A DNA stretch of 64,000 bases from Rhodococcus ruber NBRC 15591 (GTDB lineage Bacteria; Actinomycetota; Actinomycetes; Mycobacteriales; Mycobacteriaceae): positions 310,001-374,000 of the forward strand of contig NZ_BCXE01000001.1 in NCBI RefSeq assembly GCF_001894945.1, in the 5' to 3' direction. Below, in pieces: positions 26,900 through 34,974 of the stretch (positions are counted from its first letter, which is position 1; the number at the start of each line of letters is the position of its first letter). Under the pieces are notes generated by a model. It was given only the letters and a program-made list of their open reading frames with translations, did no database searches and was not told the DNA's origin. The position numbers and the translations under genes were made by a program.

Positions 26900-28149
26900 A
26901 CACCACTGCCCGCCGCGCCCTCGACGGGGTGCGGGTCGTCGACCTCACCCAGGCCCTCGCCGGGCCGTTCTGCACGTCGCTGCTCGCCGACCAGGGCGCC
27001 GACGTGATCAAGGTGGAGCCGCCGCGCGGCGACTTCCTCCGCTACGCCGGCCCGTTCGCCTCCGACGACGAACCCCGCGACTACGGCGGGGTGTTCCAGT
27101 CGGCCAATCGCAACAAGCGGTCGCTCGTGCTGGACCTGAAGAAGCCCGAGGCCCGCGACGTACTGCTGCGCCTGATCGACGACGCCGACATCGTCGTCGA
27201 GAACTTCACCGCCGGCGTCATGGACCGCTTCGGTCTCGACTACGACACCCTCGCGGCCCGCAATCCCCGCCTGGTCTACGCCTCGATTCGCGGCTTCGGC
27301 GACAAGACGGGCGGGCACAGCCCCTACCGGGACTGGCCGGCCTTCGACATCGTCGCGCAGGCCATGGGCGGTCTGATGTCCATCACCGGGACCGACGCCG
27401 CGCACCCCGTCCGGGTGGGATCCGGTGTGGGAGATACCGTTCCGGGATTGTTCGCCGCGTTCGGCATCCTCGCCGCGCTGCGGGACGCCGAGCGCACCGG
27501 GCAGGGCCAGTACGTCGACGTCGCCATGGCCGACGCCGTGCTCGCGATCTCCGAGGTCGTGGTCAACACCTACGGCCACACCGGTCAGGTCCCCGGGCCG
27601 CTCGGCAACCAGCTGCAGGGATTCGCGCCGTTCGACACGGTGCAGGCGAAGGACGGCGTCGTCGCGCTCGGCGCCCCGCACAATCCGCAGTGGGCCAAGC
27701 TCGCCGCCGTCATGGGTCAGCCGGAACTCGTCGACGACCCCCGGTTCGCCACGGACCACGACCGGTGGCTCAACCGCGACGCCGTCTACGAGGTGGTCAA
27801 CGCCTGGACCCGCACCCACACCGTCGCCGAACTCGTCGAGTTGCTCGGCGGCAAGGTGCCGCTCGGCCCGATCCTCGACGCCGCGGACATCTTCGCGGAC
27901 CCCCACTTCCGGGCCCGCGACATGCTGCCGACCGTCACGCACCCGCACGACGGCCGCGCGGTCACCGTCCCCGGCATCCCTGCCAAGCTCTCCCACACCC
28001 CGGGCACGATCGAGCGCCGCGCTCCGCTCGTCGGCGAGCACACCGTCGAGATCCTCCGCGAGGCCGGCCTCGACACCGCAGAACTCACGGCTCTGGCCGA
28101 CGCCGGCGCCACCGTCATTCCTTCGTCTGCTCAGGAGCACGTCGCATGA
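26896..28149 (+). CDS. Class III CoA transferase (CaiB/BaiF family)
   Basis: 417 residues, start in the ATGA overlap. LDGVRVVDLTQALAGPFC, LLADQGADVIKVEPP and ENFTAGVMDRFGLDY are typical. The likely catalytic Asp lies in VRVGSGVGDTVPGLFAAFG. It should move CoA from an acyl-CoA donor onto the acid that the neighbouring dehydrogenase then oxidises, and so activates the pathway substrate without ATP. The stop codon overlaps the next start (ATGA), making a three-gene coupled operon. Confidence 0.93.
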   Translation: MNTTARRALDGVRVVDLTQALAGPFCTSLLADQGADVIKVEPPRGDFLRYAGPFASDDEPRDYGGVFQSANRNKRSLVLDLKKPEARDVLLRLIDDADIVVENFTAGVMDRFGLDYDTLAARNPRLVYASIRGFGDKTGGHSPYRDWPAFDIVAQAMGGLMSITGTDAAHPVRVGSGVGDTVPGLFAAFGILAALRDAERTGQGQYVDVAMADAVLAISEVVVNTYGHTGQVPGPLGNQLQGFAPFDTVQAKDGVVALGAPHNPQWAKLAAVMGQPELVDDPRFATDHDRWLNRDAVYEVVNAWTRTHTVAELVELLGGKVPLGPILDAADIFADPHFRARDMLPTVTHPHDGRAVTVPGIPAKLSHTPGTIERRAPLVGEHTVEILREAGLDTAELTALADAGATVIPSSAQEHVA

Positions 28150-29327
28150 TCATCACCAAGGTCGAACTGATCCCGGTCTCCACCCCGCTCGTCAAGCCGT
28201 TCATCATGCCGGGAACCCGGATCACCCACATCCATTCCGTCGTGCTGAAGCTGCACACCGACGAGGGAATCGTCGGCTACGGCGACAGCGGCGACACCTC
28301 CACCTGGTACCGGGGGGAGACCCAGGAGTCGATGACGGCGATGATCGCGAACCACATCGCCCCGGCATTCCTGATCGGCCAGGATCCGCTCAACATCGAG
28401 AAGATCGTCGGGCAGATGGACACGTTCGTCCGCGACAACAACCAGGCCAAGGCGCTCGTCGACTTCGCGCTGCACGACCTCAAGGGCAAGGCGCTGGGCG
28501 TACCGGTGTACCAGCTGCTCGGCGGCAAGAACGCCGAGGCTTCCGTGCAGGGCTGGGTCGCGTCCGCCGGACCGGTCGACCAGGTGGTCGCCGAGGCCGT
28601 CCAGGCCCACGAGAACGGCTTCTGCCTGATCAAGCTCAAGTCCGACGGCAACTCCGACCACGACGTGGACAACGTCCGCGAGGTCCGGGCCGCACTCGGT
28701 GACTCGGCGCGGATCGTGGTCGACGCCAACGGCTTCTGGAACTACGACCAGGCCCTGAAGACGATGCGCCGGCTCGACCGGTACGGCATGGAGTGCATCG
28801 AGCAGCCCGTCCCGCACTGGGACATCGAGGGCATGGCGCGCCTGCGCACCCGCATCGACACGCCGATCTTCGCCGACGAGTCCGCGCAGGAGCTGCACAA
28901 CATCCGGGAGATCATCGAACGTCGCGCGGCCGACGGGTTGTTCATCAAGATGCAGAAGGCCGGCGGCCTGCTCAAGGCGCAGCGCTGGCTGACGATGGCC
29001 CGCCTCGCCGACATGGCCGTCATGAGCGGGTGCATGATCGGCTCGGGCCTCGAGGCCAGTCCCTCGGCGCACCTGATGATCGCCAACAACTGGGCCTCGC
29101 AGTTCACCCACGAGAATCTCGGTCCGCTGATCATCAACAACCAGTGGGAGAACGCCGAGCAGACGATCACGCAGGACATCGCCCTGAACGTCCCGGTCTT
29201 CTCCGACGGCAAGCTCTACCCGAACGAGGGGCCGGGCTTCGGGATCGAACTCAACGAGGAGTTCATCGCCGCCCACATCACCGAGGGCAAGCAGACCGTC
29301 ACCGTCGGCGAACTCGTCGGAGTCTAG
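28146..29327 (+). CDS. Enolase-superfamily enzyme (mandelate racemase/muconate lactonizing type)
   Basis: 393 residues from ATG 28146. An N-terminal capping domain is followed by a (beta/alpha)7-barrel. Metal ligands appear as Asp 193 (VDANGFW), Glu 219 (CIEQPV) and Asp 244 (ADES). Acid-base lysines are Lys 163/165 (IKLK) on the second strand and Lys 268 (IKMQKAGG) on the sixth, the arrangement of the muconate-lactonizing-enzyme subgroup rather than the mandelate-racemase subgroup, which has a His. It could catalyse a cycloisomerisation, dehydration or epimerisation of a carboxylate; the substrate is unknown. It is coupled to the CoA transferase by ATGA. Confidence 0.9.
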   Translation: MIITKVELIPVSTPLVKPFIMPGTRITHIHSVVLKLHTDEGIVGYGDSGDTSTWYRGETQESMTAMIANHIAPAFLIGQDPLNIEKIVGQMDTFVRDNNQAKALVDFALHDLKGKALGVPVYQLLGGKNAEASVQGWVASAGPVDQVVAEAVQAHENGFCLIKLKSDGNSDHDVDNVREVRAALGDSARIVVDANGFWNYDQALKTMRRLDRYGMECIEQPVPHWDIEGMARLRTRIDTPIFADESAQELHNIREIIERRAADGLFIKMQKAGGLLKAQRWLTMARLADMAVMSGCMIGSGLEASPSAHLMIANNWASQFTHENLGPLIINNQWENAEQTITQDIALNVPVFSDGKLYPNEGPGFGIELNEEFIAAHITEGKQTVTVGELVGV

Positions 29328-29343
29328 ACGGTAACGAACCCCT

Positions 29344-29373
29344 GGCCGGCGGCCGTGTCGTGTGCCGCCGGCC
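29344..29373 (+). terminator. Hairpin between enolase-family and racemase genes
   Basis: A perfect 10-bp inverted repeat (29344-29353, 29364-29373) with a 10-nt loop lies in the 74-bp gap. It may be a terminator or a processing site that lowers racemase expression relative to the upstream genes. Confidence 0.5.
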
Positions 29374-29401
29374 GCACCCTCACCTGCAGGAGTAGATCAC
29401 G

Positions 29402-30541
29402 ATGACCGAATCTCGGCAGGGCCCGCTGGCCGGACTGAAGGTCGTGGAACTGGCGGGACTCGGTCCCGCGCCGTTCGCCGCGATGTTCCTCGCCGACCAG
29501 GGCGCCGACGTCGTGCGCGTCGAACGCACCGGCGCCGGGTTCACCATGCCCATCGACCCGCGGCTGGACACCCTCCAGCGCGGCAAACGGATGATCGCCG
29601 CCGACCTGAAGGACCCCGACGGGCTCGCCACCGTGCTCGCGCTGGCCGAGAAGGCCGACGTGCTGATCGAGGGCTACCGGCCCGGCGTCACCGAGCGCCT
29701 GGGTCTGGGCCCCGAGGACTGCTGGGCGCGCAACCCGAAACTGGTCTACGGCCGGATGACCGGCTGGGGGCAGGACGGGCCCCTCGCGCAGCGTGCCGGG
29801 CACGACCCCACCTATCAGGCCCTGGTCGGATCGCTGCACGCGATCGGCCGGGCCGGGGGACCGCCACAGCTGCCCCTCAGTCTGGTCGGCGATTTCGGCG
29901 GCGGCGCAATGTATCTCGTGTCCGGCATTCTCGCCGCCCTGTGGGAGGTGCAGCGCTCCGGGCGCGGTCAGGTCGTCGATGCCGCGATCGTCGACGGCGT
30001 CGCACACCTGATGGCCAACCCGTACTCGATGCTCGCCGGCGGCGCATGGAACGACGAGCGCGGCACCAATCTCATCGACTCCGGGGCACCGTTCGTCGAC
30101 GTGTACGAGACCTCCGACGGGCGGCACGTCGCGGTCGCGGCCCTCGAACCGCCGTTCTACGCGCGGCTTCTCGCGGGCCTCGGCCTCGACGCGGACGGTG
30201 CGCTGCCGGGGCAGTGGGACCGCCGGCGCTGGCCGGAGCTGCGCGCGCGGATCGCCGGCGTGTTCGCCACCCGCCCCCGCGACGAGTGGGCGGCGATCTT
30301 CCGGGACACCGATGCGTGTGTCGCGCCGATCCTCTCGATGACCGAGGCGCCCGCGGACGCACACCTCACCGCCCGGGGCACCTTCCTGTACCGGGACGGT
30401 CACCCCGAACCTGCGCCCGCGCCCCGCTTCTCGCGTACACCGGCGGGCCGGCCCACGGCCCCGCCCGTGCCCGGGCAGGACGATCCGGATGAGATCCTGC
30501 GCACCTGGGGCGTTCTCGACCCGGCCGTGCCGAGTTCCTGA
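29402..30541 (+). CDS. Alpha-methylacyl-CoA racemase-like class III CoA transferase family protein
   Basis: 379 residues. Family layout with LAGLKVVELAGLGPAPFAA, LADQGADVVRVER and YRPGVTERLGLGPEDC. The racemase catalytic pair is present: His 134 in AGHDPTYQ and Asp 164 in VGDFGGGAMY, 30 residues apart as in the mycobacterial enzyme. It epimerises 2-methyl- or 2-arylacyl-CoA thioesters so that stereospecific dehydrogenases can act. Its place after an acyl-CoA dehydrogenase operon suggests a 2-substituted (for example 2-aryl or 2-methyl) acyl-CoA substrate. Confidence 0.9.
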   Translation: MTESRQGPLAGLKVVELAGLGPAPFAAMFLADQGADVVRVERTGAGFTMPIDPRLDTLQRGKRMIAADLKDPDGLATVLALAEKADVLIEGYRPGVTERLGLGPEDCWARNPKLVYGRMTGWGQDGPLAQRAGHDPTYQALVGSLHAIGRAGGPPQLPLSLVGDFGGGAMYLVSGILAALWEVQRSGRGQVVDAAIVDGVAHLMANPYSMLAGGAWNDERGTNLIDSGAPFVDVYETSDGRHVAVAALEPPFYARLLAGLGLDADGALPGQWDRRRWPELRARIAGVFATRPRDEWAAIFRDTDACVAPILSMTEAPADAHLTARGTFLYRDGHPEPAPAPRFSRTPAGRPTAPPVPGQDDPDEILRTWGVLDPAVPSS

Positions 30542-30563
30542 CCTGCCTACTCGGCCGATCCGA

Positions 30564-30590
30564 GGGCGGCGACCGGCTCCGGTGCCGCCC
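30564..30590 (+). terminator. Possible weak terminator after the racemase gene
   Basis: GGGCGGC (30564-30570) and GCCGCCC (30584-30590) form a 7-bp stem with a 13-nt loop 22 bp after the stop. It is weaker than the other hairpins in the window. The 301-bp gap to the next gene also contains the promoter element at 30649-30679. Confidence 0.35.
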
Positions 30591-30648
30591 GCGGTCCCGC
30601 ATGTCGCCGTTGTTGAGCAGACCTGGGGAATATCACCGGCTAATTCTG

Positions 30649-30679
30649 CTTTTCACGTCAATGTGACGTGACCCATACT
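30649..30679 (+). promoter_or_regulatory. Shared promoter element, copy 2, overlapping a perfect dyad
   Basis: CTTTTC (30649-30654)-N7-TGTGA (30662-30666)-N7-CATACT (30674-30679), 163 bp before ATG 30843. Here the element overlaps a perfect 19-bp palindrome, TCACGTCA-ATG-TGACGTGA (30653-30671), between the -35 and -10 regions. This is a good candidate operator. Confidence 0.6.
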
Positions 30680-30842
30680 TCAGGGGCCGAACGGAGAGCT
30701 CGCTCCACCGAGCGAGCGCCCAGCCCGCACCGTGCGGCCCGCACTGTCCGGCCGTCTCGGCCGTCCCTTCACCCGCAATCGCGCCCGCCGCGTCCCGCGT
30801 CGCCCGCCGGCCGGTCCGGCACCCGTACACAAGGAGTTCGTG

Positions 30843-32303
30843 ATGGCCCTTCTCGACGAATCCATCTGGCAGGGAAAAATCTTCACCGGGGACTGGACCC
30901 CCGGCGGGGGCGGTGAGATCAAGGTCGTCGAACCGGCGACCGGCGCGACGCTCGGCAGCGCCGGCCTCGCCGACGAGGGGGACCTCGAGCGCGCGGTCGA
31001 CCGTGCCGTCGCGGCCCAGCGCGACTGGGCGGCCCGCCCGCACACCGAGCGTGCCGCGGTCATGCGCCGGGCCGGCGTCCTGTGGCAGCAGCACGCCGAC
31101 GAGATCGAGCGCTGGATCATGCGCGAGTCCGGCTCCCTGCGTCCCAAGGCGCAGCTCGAGACGCACGTCGCGGCGCAGGAGTGCTACGAGGGTGCGGCCC
31201 TGCCCTCCCATGCGCTCGGCGAGATCCTGCCCAGCGAGGCACCGCGTCTGAGCATGTCGAAGCGGGTCCCCGTCGGGGTCGTCGGTGTCATCGCGCCGTT
31301 CAACTTCCCGTTGATCCTCGCGATCCGTTCCGTCGCGCCGGCGCTGGCCCTCGGCAACGCCGTGATCCTCAAGCCCGACCCGCGTACCGCGGTCTGCGGC
31401 GGCGTGGCGCTCGCCCGCATCTTCGAGCAGGCGGGCCTGCCGGCCGGGGTGCTGTCCGTGCTGCCCGCCGGCGCCGACGTCGGCGCCGCGCTCGTCGACG
31501 ACCCGCGGGTGCCGGTGATCTCCTTCACCGGTTCCACCCCGGCCGGCCGGGCCGTCGGTGCCGCCGCCTCCCGCAACCTCAAGAAGGTCCACCTCGAACT
31601 CGGCGGCAACTCCGCGATCGTCGTGCTCGACGACGCCGACCTCGCCGCCACCGTCTCGGCCGGTGCCGCCGGATCCTTCCTGCACCAGGGCCAGGTGTGC
31701 ATGACCACCGGCCGGCACATCGTGCACGAGTCCGTCTACGACGAGTACGTCGCCCAGCTCGCCGCCAAGGCCGAGGCACTGCCCGTCGGCGACCCCGTCA
31801 CCGAGCAGGTCGCGCTCGGGCCGATCATCGACCAGGGTCAGCTCGAGAAGATTCATGCCCTGGTCACCGCGTCGGTCGATGCCGGCGCCCGGCTCGTCGC
31901 CGGCGGCACCTACGAGGGCCTGTTCTACCGGCCCACCGTCCTCGCCGACGTCCCGGCCGGTGCGCCCGCCTACGCCCAAGAGGTGTTCGGGCCCGTCGCT
32001 CCGGTCGTGAAGTTCTCGACCCTCGACGAGGCGGTGGCGCTGGCCACCGACACCGACTACGGGCTCTCGCTCGGCATCTTCACCCGCGACGTCGGCAAGG
32101 GTCTCGCGCTCGCGGACCGGATCCCCACCGGCATCGCCCACATCAACGACCAGACCGTCGGCGACGAGGCCAACATCCCGTTCGGCGGTCTCGGCGCCTC
32201 CGGCAACGGTGCCCGCTTCGGCGGTGCCGCCAACAGCATCGAAGCGTTCACCGAGTCGCGCTGGATCACCGTCAGCCGCGACGTGCCCGCTTACCCCTTC
32301 TGA
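30843..32303 (+). CDS. Aldehyde dehydrogenase, benzaldehyde dehydrogenase type
   Basis: 486 residues from ATG 30843 with AAGGAG upstream. The N-terminus (MALLDESIWQGKIFTGDW) is typical of benzaldehyde/vanillin dehydrogenases. Catalytic Glu 252 (HLELGGN) and Cys 286 (GQVCMTTG) are present, as is the PFNFPL nucleotide loop. It oxidises an aromatic aldehyde to the acid with NAD(P)+. If the substrate were 3-hydroxybenzaldehyde, the product would enter the 3-hydroxybenzoate pathway at 45-51 kb; this link is speculative. The transporter gene follows after 51 bp. Confidence 0.92.
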   Translation: MALLDESIWQGKIFTGDWTPGGGGEIKVVEPATGATLGSAGLADEGDLERAVDRAVAAQRDWAARPHTERAAVMRRAGVLWQQHADEIERWIMRESGSLRPKAQLETHVAAQECYEGAALPSHALGEILPSEAPRLSMSKRVPVGVVGVIAPFNFPLILAIRSVAPALALGNAVILKPDPRTAVCGGVALARIFEQAGLPAGVLSVLPAGADVGAALVDDPRVPVISFTGSTPAGRAVGAAASRNLKKVHLELGGNSAIVVLDDADLAATVSAGAAGSFLHQGQVCMTTGRHIVHESVYDEYVAQLAAKAEALPVGDPVTEQVALGPIIDQGQLEKIHALVTASVDAGARLVAGGTYEGLFYRPTVLADVPAGAPAYAQEVFGPVAPVVKFSTLDEAVALATDTDYGLSLGIFTRDVGKGLALADRIPTGIAHINDQTVGDEANIPFGGLGASGNGARFGGAANSIEAFTESRWITVSRDVPAYPF

Positions 32304-32354
32304 GCGGCACCGCCGACCGGATCTAGCATCGTCCTCGCAAAGTAAGGACCCACC

Positions 32355-33680
32355 ATGACCCTCGCTGACCCAGAACGCACGGCCGTCGCCGCACCGGCGG
32401 AGCGGAACAAGGACATCCGTCGCGTCGTCTTCTCGAGCTACCTCGGGAGCACCGTCGAGTTCTACGACTTCATCCTCTACGCGACCGCCTCCGCGCTCGT
32501 GTTCGGTCCGGTGTTCTTCGCGAACCTGAGCCCCGGCCTCGCGCTGATCGCCTCGTATGCGACGTTCGCCATCGGCTACCTGTCCCGTCCGCTCGGCGGC
32601 ATCGTCTTCGGCCACTTCGGCGACCGCGTCGGCCGCAAGAAGATGCTCATGCTGTCGATGACGATCATGGGCGTCGCCTCGTTCCTCATCGGCCTCGTCC
32701 CGGCGATCCCCACCTGGGGCGCGGTGATGCTGATCCTGCTGCGCGCCGTGCAGGGCATCGCGATCGGCGGCGAGTGGGGCGGGGCGGCCCTGATGTCGCT
32801 CGAACACGTCAAGGGCCGCAACCGCGGTTTCGCGGCGGCGTTCACCAACGCCGGCGGACCCACCGGCGCCGTGCTCGGCACGGTCGCCCTCTCGCTCGCC
32901 GCCCAGCTGCCGGAGGACGACTTCCTCTCGTGGGGCTGGCGCATCCCGTTCCTGTTCTCCGCGGTCCTGCTCGCTGTCGGCCTGTTCGTCCGGGCCCGGA
33001 TCGCCGAAAGCCCGGTCTTCGAGGAGGCCCTGCGCGCCGCCGAGGAGAAGAAGTCCCACACCAAGGAACCCATCCCGCTGCTGACGATCGTGCGGGCCCC
33101 CCGCACCCTGATCCTCGCGGGACTGGTGTGCACCGCGCCCTTCGTGATCCAGGCATTGTTCTCGACGTTCGTGATCAGCTACGCCGCCGAGAACGGCGTG
33201 TCGCGCTCGGCCGGCCTCAACGCCTTCGCGATCTGCCAGTTCGTCGCGATCTTCGGCATCCTCGGCGCCGCCCGGCTGTCGGACACCTACGGGCGCAAGC
33301 CCGTCATGATGACCGGCTTCGTCGGCATGGTCGTCCTGGCGTGGCCGCTGTTCCAGCTCGCCTCGTCCGGCAACTTCCTGCTGGTCGTGCTGGCCTTCGT
33401 GATCGCCTGCTCGGTCCTGCAGTCGCTGACGTTCGGTCCCATGCCGGCGTTCCTCGCCGAGCAGTTCGGCACCCGCGCCCGCTACACCGGCGCGTCGCTC
33501 GGCTACCAGATCGGCAGCCTGCTCGGCGCCGGCTTCACCCCGGTCATCGTCGCCGCGCTGTACGCCGGTTCCGGCTCCATCGGCAGCGTGATCGTCTATC
33601 TGGTCGCCGGGTGCGCCCTCAGCGCCGTGGTCCTGGCCCTGTTCGTCAAGGAGAGCAAGGACGTCGACCTGAGCGCCTGA
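32355..33680 (+). CDS. MFS transporter, metabolite:H+ symporter (MHS) family
   Basis: 441 residues with 12 predicted membrane helices. STVEFYDFILYATASALVFG on helix 1, the GHFGDRVGRKKML loop between helices 2 and 3, and GIAIGGEWGGAALM on helix 4 are MHS hallmarks. Members import aromatic and organic acids (shikimate, benzoate derivatives, proline/betaine) with protons. It lies in the unit of the aldehyde dehydrogenase and resembles the MFS gene at 34975 in overall plan. Confidence 0.92.
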   Translation: MTLADPERTAVAAPAERNKDIRRVVFSSYLGSTVEFYDFILYATASALVFGPVFFANLSPGLALIASYATFAIGYLSRPLGGIVFGHFGDRVGRKKMLMLSMTIMGVASFLIGLVPAIPTWGAVMLILLRAVQGIAIGGEWGGAALMSLEHVKGRNRGFAAAFTNAGGPTGAVLGTVALSLAAQLPEDDFLSWGWRIPFLFSAVLLAVGLFVRARIAESPVFEEALRAAEEKKSHTKEPIPLLTIVRAPRTLILAGLVCTAPFVIQALFSTFVISYAAENGVSRSAGLNAFAICQFVAIFGILGAARLSDTYGRKPVMMTGFVGMVVLAWPLFQLASSGNFLLVVLAFVIACSVLQSLTFGPMPAFLAEQFGTRARYTGASLGYQIGSLLGAGFTPVIVAALYAGSGSIGSVIVYLVAGCALSAVVLALFVKESKDVDLSA

Positions 33681-33692
33681 TCCGCGTCACCC

Positions 33693-33723
33693 GGGGCCGG
33701 GCACCGCACCGGTGCCCGGCCCC
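33693..33723 (+). terminator. Intrinsic terminator after the first MHS transporter
   Basis: A 13-bp perfect stem (33693-33705 and 33711-33723) with a 5-nt loop starts 12 bp after the stop codon. Confidence 0.72.
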
Positions 33724-33891
33724 GCCGCGCGTAGTCGAGGTCGGGATGTCGCGCTGCTGGTGCTGCGCGCCCGCCGGACCGGCGCGGACCCGGGGAGCGG
33801 GAGGTTGCCGCGACCACCGGGCGGTCGCTGCGCCATCCGTCGAGTGGCACCGGCGACAACCTCCCGCTGGGGACGAAAGGCTCCCGCTCGA

Positions 33892-33897
33892 TACCGT
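33892..33897 (+). promoter_or_regulatory. -10 hexamer TACCGT giving a probably leaderless second lysR mRNA
   Basis: TACCGT (TANNNT) ends seven bases before ATG 33905, with no ribosome binding site between, so the mRNA likely starts at the AUG. An 11-bp inverted repeat (33797-33807 and 33857-33867) lies just upstream. Confidence 0.45.
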
Positions 33898-33904
33898 TGC
33901 CTGC

Positions 33905-34840
33905 ATGACCCGGCCCGACGCGGTTCCCACCTTCACCATGCGTCAGCTGGCGGCGTTCGTCGCCGTCGCCGAGACGGGAACGATCAGCGGCGCCGCCGAG
34001 CGGCTGCACCTGTCGCAGTCCGCGCTGTCCGCGGCACTCACCGACCTCGAGAAGTCGCTCCAGACGCAGCTGGCCGTGCGACGGCGGGCGCGGGGCGTGC
34101 AGCTGACGGCGATGGGGGAGGCGGTGCTCGCCCGCGCCCGCGTGCTGCTGCACCAGGCGGGCGAACTGCAGGCGGACGCGGTGGGCGCGGGCGGCGGTGT
34201 GGCCGGACCCGTCGCCATCGGGTGCTATCCCGCCCTCGGACCGACGGTGCTGCCCGCGCTGCTCGCCGGATTCACCCAGCGCTTCCCGCGGGCGCGGGTC
34301 GAGTTCCGGGAGGACACCCAGAACCGGTTGCGCACCCAGCTCGACAACGGCGAACTCGACCTCGCGATCGTCTACGACCTCGAACTGTCCGCGGAATGGC
34401 GCAAGGCGACCCTGATGACGCGCGAGCCGACGGTGCTGCTCGGCTCCGACCACCGTCTCGCCGGCGGGGACGGTCCGGTGCGGCTGGCCGATCTGCGTGA
34501 CGACCCGATGGTGCTGCTCGACGCGCCGCCCAGCAGCAACCACGCGATGGAGGTGTGCCGGGGCGCGGGGTTCGCGCCGCGCGTCGCCTACCGCACCTCC
34601 AACTACGAGACGGCGCGAGCCTTCGTCGGCCGTGGACTCGGGTGGACCCTGCTGCTGCAGCGGCCCCCGCTCGACGTGACGTACGAGAATCTTCCGCTCG
34701 TCGTCCGGCCGCTCGTCGACCCGGTTCCGGATTCGGTCGACGTGGTCGTCGCGTGGCATCAGGACTCGATGCTCAGCCGGGTGACACGAGCCTTCATTCA
34801 CTTCGCGTCCACCGGCGGGGCACCGTCCGCGAGGTCCTGA
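33905..34840 (+). CDS. LysR-family transcriptional regulator (second paralogue)
   Basis: 311 residues from ATG 33905. The winged helix (FTMRQLAAFVAVAETGTIS, SQSALSAALTDLEK) and effector domain (VAIGCYPALGPTVLPALL; RTSNYETARAFVGRGLGWT) are clearly paralogous to the LysR at 24584. It is followed, on the same strand, by a transporter-monooxygenase unit bearing the same promoter element as the units next to the first paralogue. The two regulators may therefore cross-talk or divide one regulon. Confidence 0.93.
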   Translation: MTRPDAVPTFTMRQLAAFVAVAETGTISGAAERLHLSQSALSAALTDLEKSLQTQLAVRRRARGVQLTAMGEAVLARARVLLHQAGELQADAVGAGGGVAGPVAIGCYPALGPTVLPALLAGFTQRFPRARVEFREDTQNRLRTQLDNGELDLAIVYDLELSAEWRKATLMTREPTVLLGSDHRLAGGDGPVRLADLRDDPMVLLDAPPSSNHAMEVCRGAGFAPRVAYRTSNYETARAFVGRGLGWTLLLQRPPLDVTYENLPLVVRPLVDPVPDSVDVVVAWHQDSMLSRVTRAFIHFASTGGAPSARS

Positions 34841-34896
34841 CCTGCGACGACCCGGAGTACCACGGATTTTCCGGGGAACCAGCGCGAATAGTTGAG

Positions 34897-34927
34897 CTTT
34901 TCAACGGCTTGTGATGGGGGTCATGCT
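34897..34927 (+). promoter_or_regulatory. Shared promoter element, copy 3 (second MHS transporter unit)
   Basis: CTTTTC (34897-34902)-N7-TGTGA (34910-34914)-N7-CATGCT (34922-34927), 47 bp before ATG 34975. A small dyad, GTTGA-N5-TCAAC (34891-34905), overlaps the first block. Confidence 0.6.
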
Positions 34928-34974
34928 TGCCGGGTCCGCCGTGACGCGGGCCGCATCGTGAAAGGCAAGCATCC

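Noticed and set aside
30732-30842. N-terminal extension of the aldehyde dehydrogenase
   Set aside because: The extension is Arg/Pro-rich, without similarity to the family, and AAGGAG sits just before ATG 30843, which gives the canonical N-terminus.
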